Shown here: in pieces, positions 1-9,095 of the stretch
How the letters are laid out: each line of letters starts with the position of its first letter
Numbering within the stretch: position 1 is the first letter of the stretch
Source of the DNA: Pseudomonas saudimassiliensis
Lineage (GTDB): Bacteria > Pseudomonadota > Gammaproteobacteria > Pseudomonadales > Pseudomonadaceae
DNA: 64,000 nt
Assembly: GCF_000939975.1 (NCBI RefSeq)
Contig: NZ_LK391969.1
Coordinates: 310,001-374,000, forward strand
Direction of reading: 5' to 3'
Program-made: the position numbers and the translations under genes
Notes under the pieces: model-generated
Seen by the model: the letters and a program-made list of their open reading frames with translations, nothing else
Database searches by the model: none
Told to the model about the DNA's origin: nothing

Positions 1-1
1 C

Positions 2-1609
2 GCCCGCCGGGTGGAGGAGATGCTGCGTGAGTACGAGCGCGTCGCCGACGGCAAGCTGAAGCTGCAGATCATCGACCCGCAACCCTTCTCCGAGGCGGAG
101 GACCGGGCTGCCGAGTTCGGGCTGCAGGCCGTGCCGCTGACCCAGACGGGCGAACAGCTGTATTTTGGCCTGGCCGGCACCAATGAGCTGGCGCAGCAGG
201 AGATCATCCCATTCTTCGCCCTGGAGCAGGAAGGCCTGCTGGAATACGAGTTGAGCCGCCTGATCAACAGCCTGGCGAACCCCGAGAAGCCCCAGATCGG
301 GCTGATCTCCGGGTTGCCCATGGGCGGCGGCATGAACCCCATGACCGGTCAGCCGGCTGCGCCCTGGGTGGCGTTCGAGCAGATGCAGCAGATGTTCGAA
401 GTACAGCAGCTGGAAGCCGATATCGATACCATTCCAGAGGACATCGACGTCCTGCTGCTGGTCCATCCCAAGGCTCTGAGCGAGGCGGCCCTGTTCGCCA
501 TTGACCAGTTCGTGCTGGGCGGCGGCAAGCTGCTGGCCTTCATTGATCCGCTGGCCGAATCGGACCAGAGCATGGAGGCGATGATGGAAGGCATGGCCGA
601 CGGCAAGGCGTCGGATCTGGGTCCGCTGCTGGCCGCCTGGGGGGTTAACTACAATCCCGAGCAGGTGGTGCTGGACAGCCGCCTGGGCATGTCGGTCAGT
701 CGTGGCCAGGGCCAATTGCCGGCGCGGCATATCGGCTGGCTGGAAGTCGAGCCGGCGTTCATGAGCCGCGAGGATATCGTCACCGCACCGCTGCAACTGC
801 TGACCGTAGCCACCGCGGGTGCCCTGCAGCCGCAGGAGGGTGCCAGCACCCAGTTCCTGCCGTTGCTGTCGAGCAGCCCCCACAGTGCGCTGGCGCCCAG
901 CAGCCGTTTCAGCCGCATGCAGGATCCGGAAATCCTGCTTACCGGATTCAAGGCTGACGACCAGATCTACCACTTCGCCGCCCGTCTGCAGGGCCCGGCG
1001 CGTACTGCCTATCCGGATGGCCTGGAAGGGCGTGAACTTGAACTGAGCGAGACCGACAACATCAACGTGCTGCTGGTGGCCGATACCGATCTGCTCACCG
1101 ACCGCATGTGGGTGCAGGTACAGGATTTCTTCGGCCAGCGCGTTCCCCAGCCCTGGGCGGACAATGGTGGTCTGTTGATCAATGCCCTGGATAACCTCTC
1201 CGGTTCCGAAGCGCTGATCAGCGTGCGTTCGCGGGGCGATTTCAGCCGCCCGTTCACCGTCGTCGAGGATCTGCAACGCAAGGCTGAGCGCCGTTATCGC
1301 GCCAGTGAGCAGCGGCTGCAGCAGCAGCTGGAGCAAACCGAGCAGCGTCTGCGCGAACTGCAGCAGGGCCAGGATCCGACCCAGCTGACCGAGCTGAATG
1401 CCGAGCAGGAGCAGGCGATCCAGCGCTTTCTGGATGAAAAGCTGGCGATCCGCAAGCAGCTGCGGGATGTGCGCTATGAGCTGAACGCCGATATCGAGCG
1501 CCTGGGTAACCTGCTCAAGGTGATCAACATTGCCCTGGTACCGGCCCTGCTGACCCTGGGCGTGCTGCTGTGGTGGCTGATCGGCCGGGCACGCCGGCGC
1601 GCGGTGTGA
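2..1609 (+). CDS. GldG-family ABC-type transport auxiliary protein, 5'-truncated by window edge
   Basis: The reading frame is open from base 2, so the true start lies upstream and about 535 residues are visible. The visible part begins inside the auxiliary domain typical of GldG proteins, which are extracytoplasmic partners of gliding-type ABC transporters. A glutamine-rich coiled coil occupies roughly the last quarter and is followed by one C-terminal membrane segment and a basic tail (RARRR). A DUF4340 gene follows after 13 bases, the usual partner in pseudomonads. The ATPase and permease genes are expected just upstream, outside the window. The exported substrate is unknown; the family assignment is by recognition of the sequence and the pairing. 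Confidence 0.8.
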   Translation, partial: ARRVEEMLREYERVADGKLKLQIIDPQPFSEAEDRAAEFGLQAVPLTQTGEQLYFGLAGTNELAQQEIIPFFALEQEGLLEYELSRLINSLANPEKPQIGLISGLPMGGGMNPMTGQPAAPWVAFEQMQQMFEVQQLEADIDTIPEDIDVLLLVHPKALSEAALFAIDQFVLGGGKLLAFIDPLAESDQSMEAMMEGMADGKASDLGPLLAAWGVNYNPEQVVLDSRLGMSVSRGQGQLPARHIGWLEVEPAFMSREDIVTAPLQLLTVATAGALQPQEGASTQFLPLLSSSPHSALAPSSRFSRMQDPEILLTGFKADDQIYHFAARLQGPARTAYPDGLEGRELELSETDNINVLLVADTDLLTDRMWVQVQDFFGQRVPQPWADNGGLLINALDNLSGSEALISVRSRGDFSRPFTVVEDLQRKAERRYRASEQRLQQQLEQTEQRLRELQQGQDPTQLTELNAEQEQAIQRFLDEKLAIRKQLRDVRYELNADIERLGNLLKVINIALVPALLTLGVLLWWLIGRARRRAV

Positions 1610-1622
1610 GAAGGAGAAGGAC

Positions 1623-2606
1623 ATGCGTAACAAACCACTGATTTTTACCCTGGTGCTGACAGCGGTACTGGTCGCCCTGGCGCTGAACCTGCGTGACCAG
1701 GGCCGGGTGGCGGATCTGGCCACCCGCAACCTGCTGTCGCCGATGCAGACCAAGCAGTTGGCCCAGGTAGATCGCATCACCCTGGCGCGCGGTGAGGGGC
1801 AGGTGGAACTGGCTCGCGAAGGGGAAGAATGGGGCGTGGCCAGCCACGCCGGCTTCCCGGCGCAGCGCGAGCGGCTGGCCGCGCTGCTGCACGCATTGCG
1901 CGGTGCTCGGGTAGTCGAGGAGAAGACCGATAACCCGGAACACCATGCTCGCCTGGGCCTGGATCCGCACGCGACAGACAGCGAAGCGCTGCAGGTCAGC
2001 CTGCATAGCCCCGAGCTGGACTTCGGCCTGGTCTACGGTAACCGGGTGGGCAACGGTCAGTTGGCGCGCTTCAGCGACAGCGACCAGGTATTGCTGCTCA
2101 ACCGGCCTCTCAGCATGTCGGTCAACCCCAAGGACTGGCTGGCGCTCAATGTCGTGGATATCCCCATGACGCAGGTGGCATCGGCCCGATGGACCCACGC
2201 CGACGGCGAAACCCTGGAGCTGGACAAGCGCAGTGAGGGTGATTACAACCTGCGCCTGGTGGGTCTGGCCGACGAGCAGCAGGGCGGCAATGAGCGGTGG
2301 ATCAACAGCATGGTGTTGGCGCTGATCAACCTGACCGCGCAGGATGTGGTTGAGCGCGATGAGCTGACCCTGGCCGAGCCCATGTTGCGGATGCAGGTTA
2401 CCACCTGGTCCGGCGCCGAGCTGGCGGCTTCCCTGCATGAGCTTGAGGGTCGTTACTGGTTGTTGATCGACAGCTACCAGGCCGCCGAGGGCGAGGAACA
2501 AGAGCAACTGCAGGTCAACGCCGACCCGCGCTGGGCCTATCAGCTGGGGATTGCCCAGTTGGAAGAACTCAACAAGCGGCAGGCCGATATCGTTCGGGAA
2601 CCCTAG
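1623..2606 (+). CDS. DUF4340 domain protein (partner of GldG-type ABC module)
   Basis: A 327-residue protein with a short basic N-terminus and one hydrophobic segment (about residues 5-22), then a soluble, probably periplasmic domain. An AAGGAG-type ribosome site sits just before the ATG. DUF4340 proteins regularly follow GldG genes and are thought to belong to the same envelope-associated ABC complex. Biochemical function is unknown. The spacing from the upstream gene indicates one operon, and the unit ends here because a separate cold-shock gene with its own leader follows. Confidence 0.75.
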   Translation: MRNKPLIFTLVLTAVLVALALNLRDQGRVADLATRNLLSPMQTKQLAQVDRITLARGEGQVELAREGEEWGVASHAGFPAQRERLAALLHALRGARVVEEKTDNPEHHARLGLDPHATDSEALQVSLHSPELDFGLVYGNRVGNGQLARFSDSDQVLLLNRPLSMSVNPKDWLALNVVDIPMTQVASARWTHADGETLELDKRSEGDYNLRLVGLADEQQGGNERWINSMVLALINLTAQDVVERDELTLAEPMLRMQVTTWSGAELAASLHELEGRYWLLIDSYQAAEGEEQEQLQVNADPRWAYQLGIAQLEELNKRQADIVREP

Positions 2607-2629
2607 ACTTTTGTCCGGCTGCCGGCTAC

Positions 2630-2659
2630 TTGCGGTCAGGTGACAACTGGTCCTAGAAT
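2630..2659 (+). promoter_or_regulatory. Possible sigma-70 promoter for the cold-shock gene
   Basis: TTGCGG (2630-2635) and TAGAAT (2654-2659) are separated by 18 bases. This would give a leader of roughly 175 bases before the cold-shock start codon. Long structured leaders are known for csp mRNAs, which adds some plausibility. The -35 match is only partial. Confidence 0.35.
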
Positions 2660-2840
2660 CCAGACACGGCCTCTATAACAGTATTCCAAGCTGGGGCGCG
2701 TCCGGTTGTACGGTGGAGTCCTCGTTGACGACTGCCGGTCAGGTTCGCACCAGATTCCGAATCAAGGTTGGACGGAGTGTCGCTGTCGCCACTCCGGTCT
2801 TGCCGGGTGGCGGATCATGGGTGATGTGGAGATTGTGGGA

Positions 2841-3050
2841 ATGTCTGATCGGCAAACCGGTACGGTTAAGTGGTTCAACGACGCCAAGGGTTTTGGTTTC
2901 ATTCAACGTGAATCGGGTCCAGATGTGTTTGTGCACTTCCGCGCCATTCGTGGCGAGGGGCACCGCACGCTGGTTGAAGGCCAGAAGGTGGAGTTCACTG
3001 TGACGCAGGGCCAGAAGGGCCTGCAGGCAGAGGACGTGAACGCCCTTTGA
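2841..3050 (+). CDS. Cold-shock domain protein (CspA family)
   Basis: A 69-residue single cold-shock domain that binds single-stranded RNA or DNA. The RNA-binding motifs are KGFGFI (RNP1) and VFVHF (RNP2), and the opening TGTVKWFN is typical. The ATG at 2841 is chosen because the domain begins within a few residues; the frame stays open upstream to 2706, but that extension has no cold-shock similarity. The C-terminal half is slightly divergent ([16 protein letters not shown]), as in CspD/CapB-like paralogues. It lies at the end of a 234-base leader region, and the next small gene overlaps its stop codon. Confidence 0.92.
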   Translation: MSDRQTGTVKWFNDAKGFGFIQRESGPDVFVHFRAIRGEGHRTLVEGQKVEFTVTQGQKGLQAEDVNAL

Positions 3051-3343
3051 CCGCCGAAGCGAAAGCAAGCTGGTATTGTCTGGCGTTGGGCGATGGTCTG
3101 CTGGCCACCGTCCCGCTGAATGATATCGAAGCGGCTTTCCGGCAATTGCATCCGGCGGGCCCCCCGCCGGATGCAGCTATCTTCAGCCGCCACCGGCTCG
3201 ATGGCTTGCAGTGCCAGGTGACCGCCTACTTTTCCCCCGCGTTGGCTGATCTGGCGCGCCGGTTCAATGCCCGCCCCTGCGACAAACCCGCAACCGGTGA
3301 GCTGCAATTGCTGGCAGGCTCGGCTGCGGCCCTGGATAGCTGA
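3047..3343 (+). CDS. Conserved-looking small hypothetical protein coupled to csp
   Basis: A 98-residue ORF whose best start is a TTG at 3047 overlapping the cold-shock stop codon, suggesting translational coupling. The sequence is amphipathic and proline-rich in the middle, with no membrane segment or known motif. Similar proteins are, as I recall, found next to cold-shock genes in pseudomonads, but I cannot name a function. It converges on trxC with a two-base gap. The rare start codon and lack of a domain keep confidence moderate. Confidence 0.55.
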   Translation: MTAEAKASWYCLALGDGLLATVPLNDIEAAFRQLHPAGPPPDAAIFSRHRLDGLQCQVTAYFSPALADLARRFNARPCDKPATGELQLLAGSAAALDS

Positions 3344-3345
3344 CC

Positions 3346-3786
3346 TTATACCCTCGGCAGATTGCCATCGACCCAGCGCTGGAATTCTGCCGGCGGCAGG
3401 GCGCCGTTGAGCCGGGCGACCTCCTTGCCCCGATGCATGATCAGCAACGTTGGAATACTGCGGATGGCGAAGCGTGCCGCCAGGTCCTGGGCGGCTTCGG
3501 TATCCACCTTGGCCAGGCGCGCCCGGGGCTCGACGGTGGCCGCGGCCTGGGCGAACACCGGCGCAAATTGACGGCAGGGCCCGCACCAGCTCGCCCAGAA
3601 GTCCACAATCAGCGGCAGGTCGGCATTGGCGTGGGCGTTGAACTGGGCGCTCGCCAGGTCCACCGGCGCGCCGGAGAACAGCGGTTCCTTGCAAGCACCG
3701 CAGCGGGGCGCCTGGTCGAGCCGTTCACCCGGTAAGCGGTTGCGGCGATGGCAGTGGGGGCAGGCCAGGGTCATGGGTTCGCTCAT
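3346..3786 (-). CDS. trxC: Thioredoxin 2 (TrxC)
   Basis: A 146-residue cytoplasmic disulfide reductase. It has an N-terminal zinc-binding module with two cysteine pairs (C9/C12 in CPHC and C29/C32 in CGAC), then a thioredoxin fold with the WCGPC active site (C68 and C71) and the cis-proline region SIPT. The N-terminal zinc module separates TrxC from TrxA. The start chosen is the ATG at 3786 (MSEPM); an upstream ATG adds eight residues that the family lacks. It is probably the last gene of the dapE-rlmA unit. Confidence 0.92.
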   Translation of the reverse strand: MSEPMTLACPHCHRRNRLPGERLDQAPRCGACKEPLFSGAPVDLASAQFNAHANADLPLIVDFWASWCGPCRQFAPVFAQAAATVEPRARLAKVDTEAAQDLAARFAIRSIPTLLIMHRGKEVARLNGALPPAEFQRWVDGNLPRV

Positions 3787-3822
3787 GGTCGGCTCCTGTT
3801 CAGCAATCAACGAATGGCAGTT

Positions 3823-4206
3823 TCAGGGCTTCTGCGCCCAGATGAATTCTTCCTCACCGGCACTGGTCACCTTGAGCCAGCGGTCGGCATCCGCCTCACC
3901 CTGTTCCTCTTCCCAGCCGCCGATCGAGCAACGCACTTCACGGTCGATGCCGCTCGCCACGGCGCGGGCGCAGTCGAGGTCGGTTTCCCAGGGGGTGCGG
4001 TCACTTTCAAACCAGACACTTGCCCACTTGCCGGCGGCCTTGCGCACTATCATCAACGGAATGGCGCTGTCGCCGTGCAGCGTGCCGCGGCGGGTGGTGC
4101 CCGACCAGGGGCCCAACTCCACCCGGCCCACCTGCTGGTCCAGCCAGGCAGTCAGGTCGTCCAGGAAGTCTTCCTTCAGGTAGATCTCGATATCTGGTTG
4201 GCGCAC
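3823..4206 (-). CDS. Hypothetical protein (pseudomonad-type)
   Basis: A 127-residue acidic soluble protein with several tryptophans and no signal peptide, membrane segment or recognised motif. It follows rlmA by 11 bases and precedes trxC by 36, so it is almost certainly co-transcribed with dapE and rlmA. Its coding character is supported by the tight spacing and a normal high-GC codon pattern. No function can be assigned. Confidence 0.7.
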   Translation of the reverse strand: MRQPDIEIYLKEDFLDDLTAWLDQQVGRVELGPWSGTTRRGTLHGDSAIPLMIVRKAAGKWASVWFESDRTPWETDLDCARAVASGIDREVRCSIGGWEEEQGEADADRWLKVTSAGEEEFIWAQKP

Positions 4207-4217
4207 GCAAATTCCTC

Positions 4218-5021
4218 TCAGTGGCGTTGCAACATGACCATGCGCATGGCGACTTCCAACCCGCTCAGACCGCTTTCGCGCAGCGCCTGCTGGCGCTCGG
4301 GGCGACTGCGGAAGCCGTGGGGCGTCATGCCGATCAGGTTATCCAGTGCCGTTGGCTCCAGATCCAGAGCATAGCGCAGGACCTGATCATTGACGATCTC
4401 CAGGCCCTCGGGCAGGGCCCTGATCAGTTCGGGGGTAGGGTGAATGGCGTCGTACAACTGTTCCCGCAGGGCCAGCAGATGGTCGGCATGGGGACCCACC
4501 AGCAACAGGTGGCCACCCGGCCGCAGAGTACGCAGGCATTCATCCCAGGACCAGGGGCTGAAGACACACAGGGCGGCATCGAGGCTGGCGTCGGCCACGG
4601 GCAGACGGGCGCTGGAGCCAACCAGCCATTGGATGTCGCGGTTGCGCCGGCAGGCCTTGATCACGGCGTCCTTGCTGATATCCAGCCCAGCGCAATCGGC
4701 CCCGGCCAGCGCCCGGGCCAGCCGGTCGGTGTAATAGCCCTCGCCGCAGCCCATGTCGAGCAGCGCGGAGGGCGCCTGTGCGGTGAACAGGCGGTTGATT
4801 TCATCGCTGACCGGCTGGTAGTGCCCGCCGTCGAGGAAGGCCTGGCGGCAGGCAAGCATGGCCGGGGTATCGCCGGGCTGGCGGCTGTTCTTGTGCTGCA
4901 CCAGCAGCAGGTTCAGATAACCCTGGCGGGCCTGGTCATAGCTGTGGCCATTGCTGCAGGACCAGGTACGGCCAACGGCTTCCAGGGCATCCTGGCAATG
5001 TGGACAGATCAGGTGTGGCAT
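4218..5021 (-). CDS. rlmA: 23S rRNA (guanine-N1)-methyltransferase RlmA
   Basis: A 267-residue SAM-dependent methyltransferase expected to methylate the base equivalent to G745 of 23S rRNA. The N-terminal zinc knuckle is visible as C6, C9, C22 and H26, and the SAM-binding motif is LLDMGCGEGYY near residue 94. The length matches the RlmA/RrmA family. The start codon overlaps the dapE stop codon by one base (TGATG), indicating translational coupling. The related enzyme TlrB/RlmAII confers macrolide resistance in some Gram-positives, but the zinc knuckle and host group favour the housekeeping form. Confidence 0.9.
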   Translation of the reverse strand: MPHLICPHCQDALEAVGRTWSCSNGHSYDQARQGYLNLLLVQHKNSRQPGDTPAMLACRQAFLDGGHYQPVSDEINRLFTAQAPSALLDMGCGEGYYTDRLARALAGADCAGLDISKDAVIKACRRNRDIQWLVGSSARLPVADASLDAALCVFSPWSWDECLRTLRPGGHLLLVGPHADHLLALREQLYDAIHPTPELIRALPEGLEIVNDQVLRYALDLEPTALDNLIGMTPHGFRSRPERQQALRESGLSGLEVAMRMVMLQRH

Positions 5022-6160
5022 CAGGTAAGCAATCTCTGCAGCGTGGCCTGGTAGATAGCCGTGAGGGTTTCCAGGTCGGCAATGCTGATATGTTCGTTCA
5101 ACTGGTGGATGGTGGCATTCACCGGGCCAAGCTCGACCACCTGGGTACCCATAGTGGCGATAAAGCGGCCATCGGAGGTGCCGCCCGAGGTTGAAGGCTG
5201 GGTGTCACGGCCGGTCACCTGGCGAATGGCGGCTGCGACACCGTCCAGCAATTCACCCGGTTCGGTGAGAAAGGGCAGACCGGACAGGGTCCATTCCAAC
5301 TCGTAATCCAGCCCGTGGCGGTCGAGTATGTCACACACCCGTTGTTGCAGCCCTTCCACGGTGGATTCGGTGGAGAAGCGGAAGTTGATCAGCGCTTCGA
5401 GGTGGCCGGGCACCACATTGGTAGCGCCAGTGCCAGCGTGGATATTGGAAATCTGGAAGCTGGTAGGCGGGAAGAAGGCATTGCCCTGATCCCAGGTTTC
5501 CGCAGCCAGCTCCGCCAGCGCCGGCGCCGCCAGGTGAATGGGGTTACGCGCCAGATGCGGGTAGGCCACATGGCCCTGCTTGCCGCGTACCAGCAGGCGG
5601 GCATTCAACGAGCCGCGGCGGCCATTCTTGACCACGTCGCCGACCAGTTCGGTGCTGGAGGGCTCGCCCACTATGCACCAGTCCACCTGTTCACCGCGTT
5701 CGACCAGGGTCTCCACGACCTTGACCGTCCCCTCGGTGGCGGGGCCTTCTTCATCACTGGTGATCAGGAAGGCGATTGAGCCCCGATGATCGGGGCAGGC
5801 GGTGACAAATTCCTCCACGGCTACCACCATGGCGGCGAGACTGCCCTTCATGTCCGCCGCACCGCGCCCATGGAGCATGCCATCCCGAATTACCGGCGCG
5901 AAAGGCGCGGTGTCCCACTGCTCCAGCGGGCCGCAGGGAACGACATCGGTGTGACCGGCGAAGCACAGCACCGGCGACTCGCTGCCGCGGCGTGCCCAAA
6001 GATTGTCGACATCACCGAAGCGCATGCTTTCCAGGGTGAAACCGCAGGCCGCCAGGCGCGCGCCGATCAGCTGTTGGCAACCGGCATCATCGGGGGTGGT
6101 GGAGTCCCGGGCGATCAGCTCGCAAGCCAGGGCAAGGGTGGGGGAGAGCGTGGTGGTCAT
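5021..6160 (-). CDS. dapE: Succinyl-diaminopimelate desuccinylase (DapE)
   Basis: A 379-residue M20-family dinuclear zinc amidohydrolase. It converts N-succinyl-LL-diaminopimelate to LL-diaminopimelate for lysine and peptidoglycan synthesis. Metal-site motifs are [16 protein letters not shown] and TSDEEGPA. The ATG at 6160 (MTTTLSP) is preferred to an in-frame GTG two codons upstream. It is the first gene of a minus-strand unit with rlmA, a hypothetical protein and trxC. Confidence 0.95.
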   Translation of the reverse strand: MTTTLSPTLALACELIARDSTTPDDAGCQQLIGARLAACGFTLESMRFGDVDNLWARRGSESPVLCFAGHTDVVPCGPLEQWDTAPFAPVIRDGMLHGRGAADMKGSLAAMVVAVEEFVTACPDHRGSIAFLITSDEEGPATEGTVKVVETLVERGEQVDWCIVGEPSSTELVGDVVKNGRRGSLNARLLVRGKQGHVAYPHLARNPIHLAAPALAELAAETWDQGNAFFPPTSFQISNIHAGTGATNVVPGHLEALINFRFSTESTVEGLQQRVCDILDRHGLDYELEWTLSGLPFLTEPGELLDGVAAAIRQVTGRDTQPSTSGGTSDGRFIATMGTQVVELGPVNATIHQLNEHISIADLETLTAIYQATLQRLLT

Positions 6161-6238
6161 GGTCACGGGCCGGATGGAAAATCGGCGGCCATGATAGCAG
6201 AATCAACTGCTGCCACGCTCCCCCGCAGCGCAGGGCGG

Positions 6239-6577
6239 TTACGGCGTGTTGGGGCGGGCTTCATGGCCCATGGGCGTGCTGTCCGGCAGCGCCTTCTGGC
6301 TCTGGAAGTCGGGGCTGTGGGTTTCCGAATCCAGCGGCATATGGCTGTAGCGCTGGATATCGTTGGAGTTGGAGTGCTCCTTTTTCTCCTCGATAATGCG
6401 CTTGAGCTCGCAATGACCGGTAGCGCCGCGGAAGATGGCCATACCGCCGACCGCCATCTGCAGCACGCCACTCAAGCCGCCGGTGCGTATGCCGTTGCCC
6501 AGCAGGGCCAGGCCACCAATGATCGATGCAGCGCGCTCGGCGCCTTGTACGTTCTTGGGTGAAGTGAGATTGAGCAT
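6239..6577 (-). CDS. DUF2892-type small inner-membrane protein
   Basis: A 112-residue protein with two hydrophobic stretches in the first 50 residues (AASIIGGLALLGNGI and VLQMAVGGMAIF), as in DUF2892/YgaP-like proteins. A charged hydrophilic tail of about 55 residues follows. A GGAGGA ribosome site lies about seven bases before the ATG. The tail is longer than in minimal DUF2892 proteins and has no recognised motif. Function is unknown; it appears to be a monocistronic gene upstream of dapE in transcription order. Confidence 0.7.
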   Translation of the reverse strand: MLNLTSPKNVQGAERAASIIGGLALLGNGIRTGGLSGVLQMAVGGMAIFRGATGHCELKRIIEEKKEHSNSNDIQRYSHMPLDSETHSPDFQSQKALPDSTPMGHEARPNTP

Positions 6578-6641
6578 GGGAAAATCCTCCGGTGAAGAGC
6601 AGGTTGCCCGCTGCGACAGTCGCCGTCAGCGGGCCGGGTGG

Positions 6642-7415
6642 TCAGCGCGCGGGAACACCCTGCGCGTCGTGGGAAATGGTGACCTCAACGCGGCGATTCA
6701 TCGCCCGGGAGGCCGCCGTACTGTTATCCGAGACGGGATGAGCTTCACCCAGACCGACTGCGTCGATGCGACCGGGATCGATACCCTCGCGAATCAGCGC
6801 CCGCCGTACCGAGTCTGCCCGGGCCTGGGACAGGGTGAGGTTGTAGGAATCGGCACCGGTGCTATCGGTGAAGCCTTCAATCAGCACCTTGCGTTGATCA
6901 TGCTCCTTGAGGAAATCTGCCAGCTTGCGGACGTTGGCATTGGCGGCGGGCTTCAGGTCGGCCTTGTCATGATCGAACAGCACGTTGCCGAAGGTCACCA
7001 CTGACCCGCGATCGGTCTGCTTGGCGTTCAGTTCTTCCTGCAGCTTGCGGATCTGCGCATCGCGGGCTTCCAGGCGAGTCCGGGCACGCTTTTCCGACAC
7101 GCCTTCAAGCTCCTGTTCGGCGGCGCGCAAGGCGATAGTCTCGCGGGCCAATTCAACGCGGCGCTCGGCCAGATAGGCGAGGTGCTCCACTTCCGGCGGT
7201 TCGGCACCGGCCCGTTCGGCCATCTCGGCGCGGCCAAATGCCTCGCGGGCATCTTCAGTCTCGACGGCGGCGAATTGCCGTGCCTGGGGGTGATTCTGCA
7301 ATTCGGTCACGCTGGCGCGAGCCTGTTCGATTGCCGGGTTGGGGCCTTTGGAAGCACAGCCCGTCAGCACCAGGCCCATGGCCAGGCAGGCAGGAATAAT
7401 CAGTTGAGTACGCAT
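6642..7415 (-). CDS. OmpA-family lipoprotein with DUF4398-like N-terminal region
   Basis: A 257-residue lipoprotein with lipobox LTGC (C19). The N-terminal half is helical and resembles DUF4398; the C-terminal half (about 135-245) is an OmpA peptidoglycan-binding domain with the conserved stretches LIEGFTDSTG and ALIREGID. A good AGGAG site precedes the ATG. It is expected to sit in the outer membrane facing the periplasm and anchor to peptidoglycan. It follows a second DUF4398 lipoprotein gene by 40 bases on the same strand, so the two probably form an operon and may interact. Confidence 0.88.
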   Translation of the reverse strand: MRTQLIIPACLAMGLVLTGCASKGPNPAIEQARASVTELQNHPQARQFAAVETEDAREAFGRAEMAERAGAEPPEVEHLAYLAERRVELARETIALRAAEQELEGVSEKRARTRLEARDAQIRKLQEELNAKQTDRGSVVTFGNVLFDHDKADLKPAANANVRKLADFLKEHDQRKVLIEGFTDSTGADSYNLTLSQARADSVRRALIREGIDPGRIDAVGLGEAHPVSDNSTAASRAMNRRVEVTISHDAQGVPAR

Positions 7416-7455
7416 GGGATCTTCTCCTCACAATTGGATAGGTGGGCCTGGGTGA

Positions 7456-7845
7456 TCACTGGAGGCCGCGCATGGTTTCTTCGCGCAGTTCCTGGGTGCC
7501 TCGTTCGGCTTGTTCCACCATCTGCCGCGCTTTCTCCGCTCGGGCCTTGCGCTCCGCAACGCGGGCATCCCATTCGGCTTGTTCGGCAAGGTAACGCGCA
7601 CGCTCATGCTCTTCTGCGACGTTGGCCTGTTCCGCTTGCAGCATCTTTTCCCGCGCCTTGCGCAGCTCAACCGGGGCGTAACGGGCGCTGTCGGCAGTAT
7701 CGGCCGCGTTGAGTGCCTGCTGGGCGGTGGCCAATTGACTGGTGGGCGGGGAGGTGCTCGCGCAGCCCGTCACCAGGGCGGCGGCACTCAGCGTGGCAAT
7801 GGCAATCACGTGTTTAGGGACGTGCAAAAGGGCGTGTTTTGGCAT
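7456..7845 (-). CDS. DUF4398 lipoprotein
   Basis: A 129-residue lipoprotein. The signal peptide ends in the lipobox VTGC, and the mature part is almost entirely helical with Lys/Glu/Ala-rich heptads, consistent with a coiled coil. The ATG at 7845 (MPKHALL) is chosen because it puts the signal peptide close to the N-terminus; an upstream ATG adds 12 residues. Its helical region resembles the N-terminal half of the OmpA lipoprotein encoded next, suggesting related folds or a hetero-complex. Function is unknown. Confidence 0.8.
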   Translation of the reverse strand: MPKHALLHVPKHVIAIATLSAAALVTGCASTSPPTSQLATAQQALNAADTADSARYAPVELRKAREKMLQAEQANVAEEHERARYLAEQAEWDARVAERKARAEKARQMVEQAERGTQELREETMRGLQ

Positions 7846-8051
7846 GGTTCCGACTCCAGATTGAATGCATTGCGTCAACAATGGTTACGGAAAACGAACA
7901 GTGCTTCCCTTGCTGGCGGACCGTCCGGGCCATGGAGATTGCGCTGCCGATGCGCTGTAACAACCAGTCGAAAGAACTGTTGCAGTCACAGTATGGACAA
8001 AGGTTCTGACCGCTTCGGAGTGGGGCTGTTCAACAAACCTTGACCTGGAGG

Positions 8052-9035
8052 TCAGGCGGGGACCTTGGCGCTCCAGCGGGCCTTGCGCCAGGCGCGCCGC
8101 TGTTTCTTGTCGAGGAAGGTCCAGGCCAGCAGCCGGCTCTGCTTGTGTCCCTGGGCCATGGGGATGATTCGCAAGTCGGTAATCGGCAGGGCCCTGAGCT
8201 GCTGTTGCAACGCCGGCAGGCTGGCCGCTCGGGACACCAGGCTGGTGAACCAGAACACCTGACCGGCAAACTCGGCGCTCTCCTCGATCATCCGGGCCAG
8301 GAACCCGGCCTCGCCGCCCTCGCACATGAGTTCATTGGCCCGCCCGCCGAAGTTCAGCTTCGGCCTATTACCAGCCTGCGTCTTGCCGAGGTTGTTCCAC
8401 TTGCGCTGGGCGCCCGAGATCGCCTCGGTCTGGCTGGCATGGAAGGGCGGATTGCACAGGGTGAAGTCGAACTGTTCCTGCGCCCCGACCAGCCCGTGAA
8501 AGATATGGGCCGGGGTGGTTTGCTGGCGCAGCTCGATGCCGGCGGCCAGCTCGGGGTTGGCGCCAAGGATACGGCTGGCATTGGCCAGGGCGGTGGCGTC
8601 GATATCCACGCCGACGAACCGCCACTGATACTCCGCACGCCCCAGCAGGGGATAGATGAGGTTGGCCCCGGTACCGATATCCAGCCCCACCAACGGGTCG
8701 CCTGTGGGTATGTTGCCATCATGACTTTCCCCCAGCAGGTCAGCCAGCGCATGGATATAGTCCGCGCGGCCGGGCACCGGCGGGCAGAGATAGCCGGTGG
8801 GGATGGCCCAATCCCTGATGCCGTACTGCTGCAGCAGCAGGGCCTGGTTCAATAGCGTTACCGCCTGCGGATCGGCGAAGTCCAGTGTCTCCTGGCCGTC
8901 TGCAGCCCTGATGATATGGGGCTTGAGCGCCGGGCAGACCCGCGCCAGCGCCCGCAGGTCGTAATGCCCCTGGTGGCGATTGCGTGGATGCAGCCCGGGT
9001 TTCTTCGGGCGCGGCTGCTTGAGCTTGGACGACAT
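8052..9035 (-). CDS. rlmF: 23S rRNA (adenine1618-N6)-methyltransferase RlmF
   Basis: A 327-residue SAM-dependent N6-adenine methyltransferase. The opening LHPRNRHQGHYD is typical of RlmF; DIGTGANLIYPLLG is the SAM site and NPPFH the catalytic N6-MTase motif. The ATG at 9035 (MSSKLKQ) is chosen over a longer open frame because the family begins with a short basic tail just before LHPRNRH. It is divergent from tcdA, with DnaA-like boxes in the interval. Confidence 0.92.
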   Translation of the reverse strand: MSSKLKQPRPKKPGLHPRNRHQGHYDLRALARVCPALKPHIIRAADGQETLDFADPQAVTLLNQALLLQQYGIRDWAIPTGYLCPPVPGRADYIHALADLLGESHDGNIPTGDPLVGLDIGTGANLIYPLLGRAEYQWRFVGVDIDATALANASRILGANPELAAGIELRQQTTPAHIFHGLVGAQEQFDFTLCNPPFHASQTEAISGAQRKWNNLGKTQAGNRPKLNFGGRANELMCEGGEAGFLARMIEESAEFAGQVFWFTSLVSRAASLPALQQQLRALPITDLRIIPMAQGHKQSRLLAWTFLDKKQRRAWRKARWSAKVPA

Positions 9036-9095
9036 GCTGGTGTTCCTCGGCTGGGCAGGCGATTGTCCCATAGTGGCGCTGGGGGAGCATCCGGC

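Noticed and set aside
2706-2840. N-terminal extension of the cold-shock protein
   Set aside because: The 45 added residues are Cys/Arg/Gly-rich without family similarity; this stretch fits a csp leader better.
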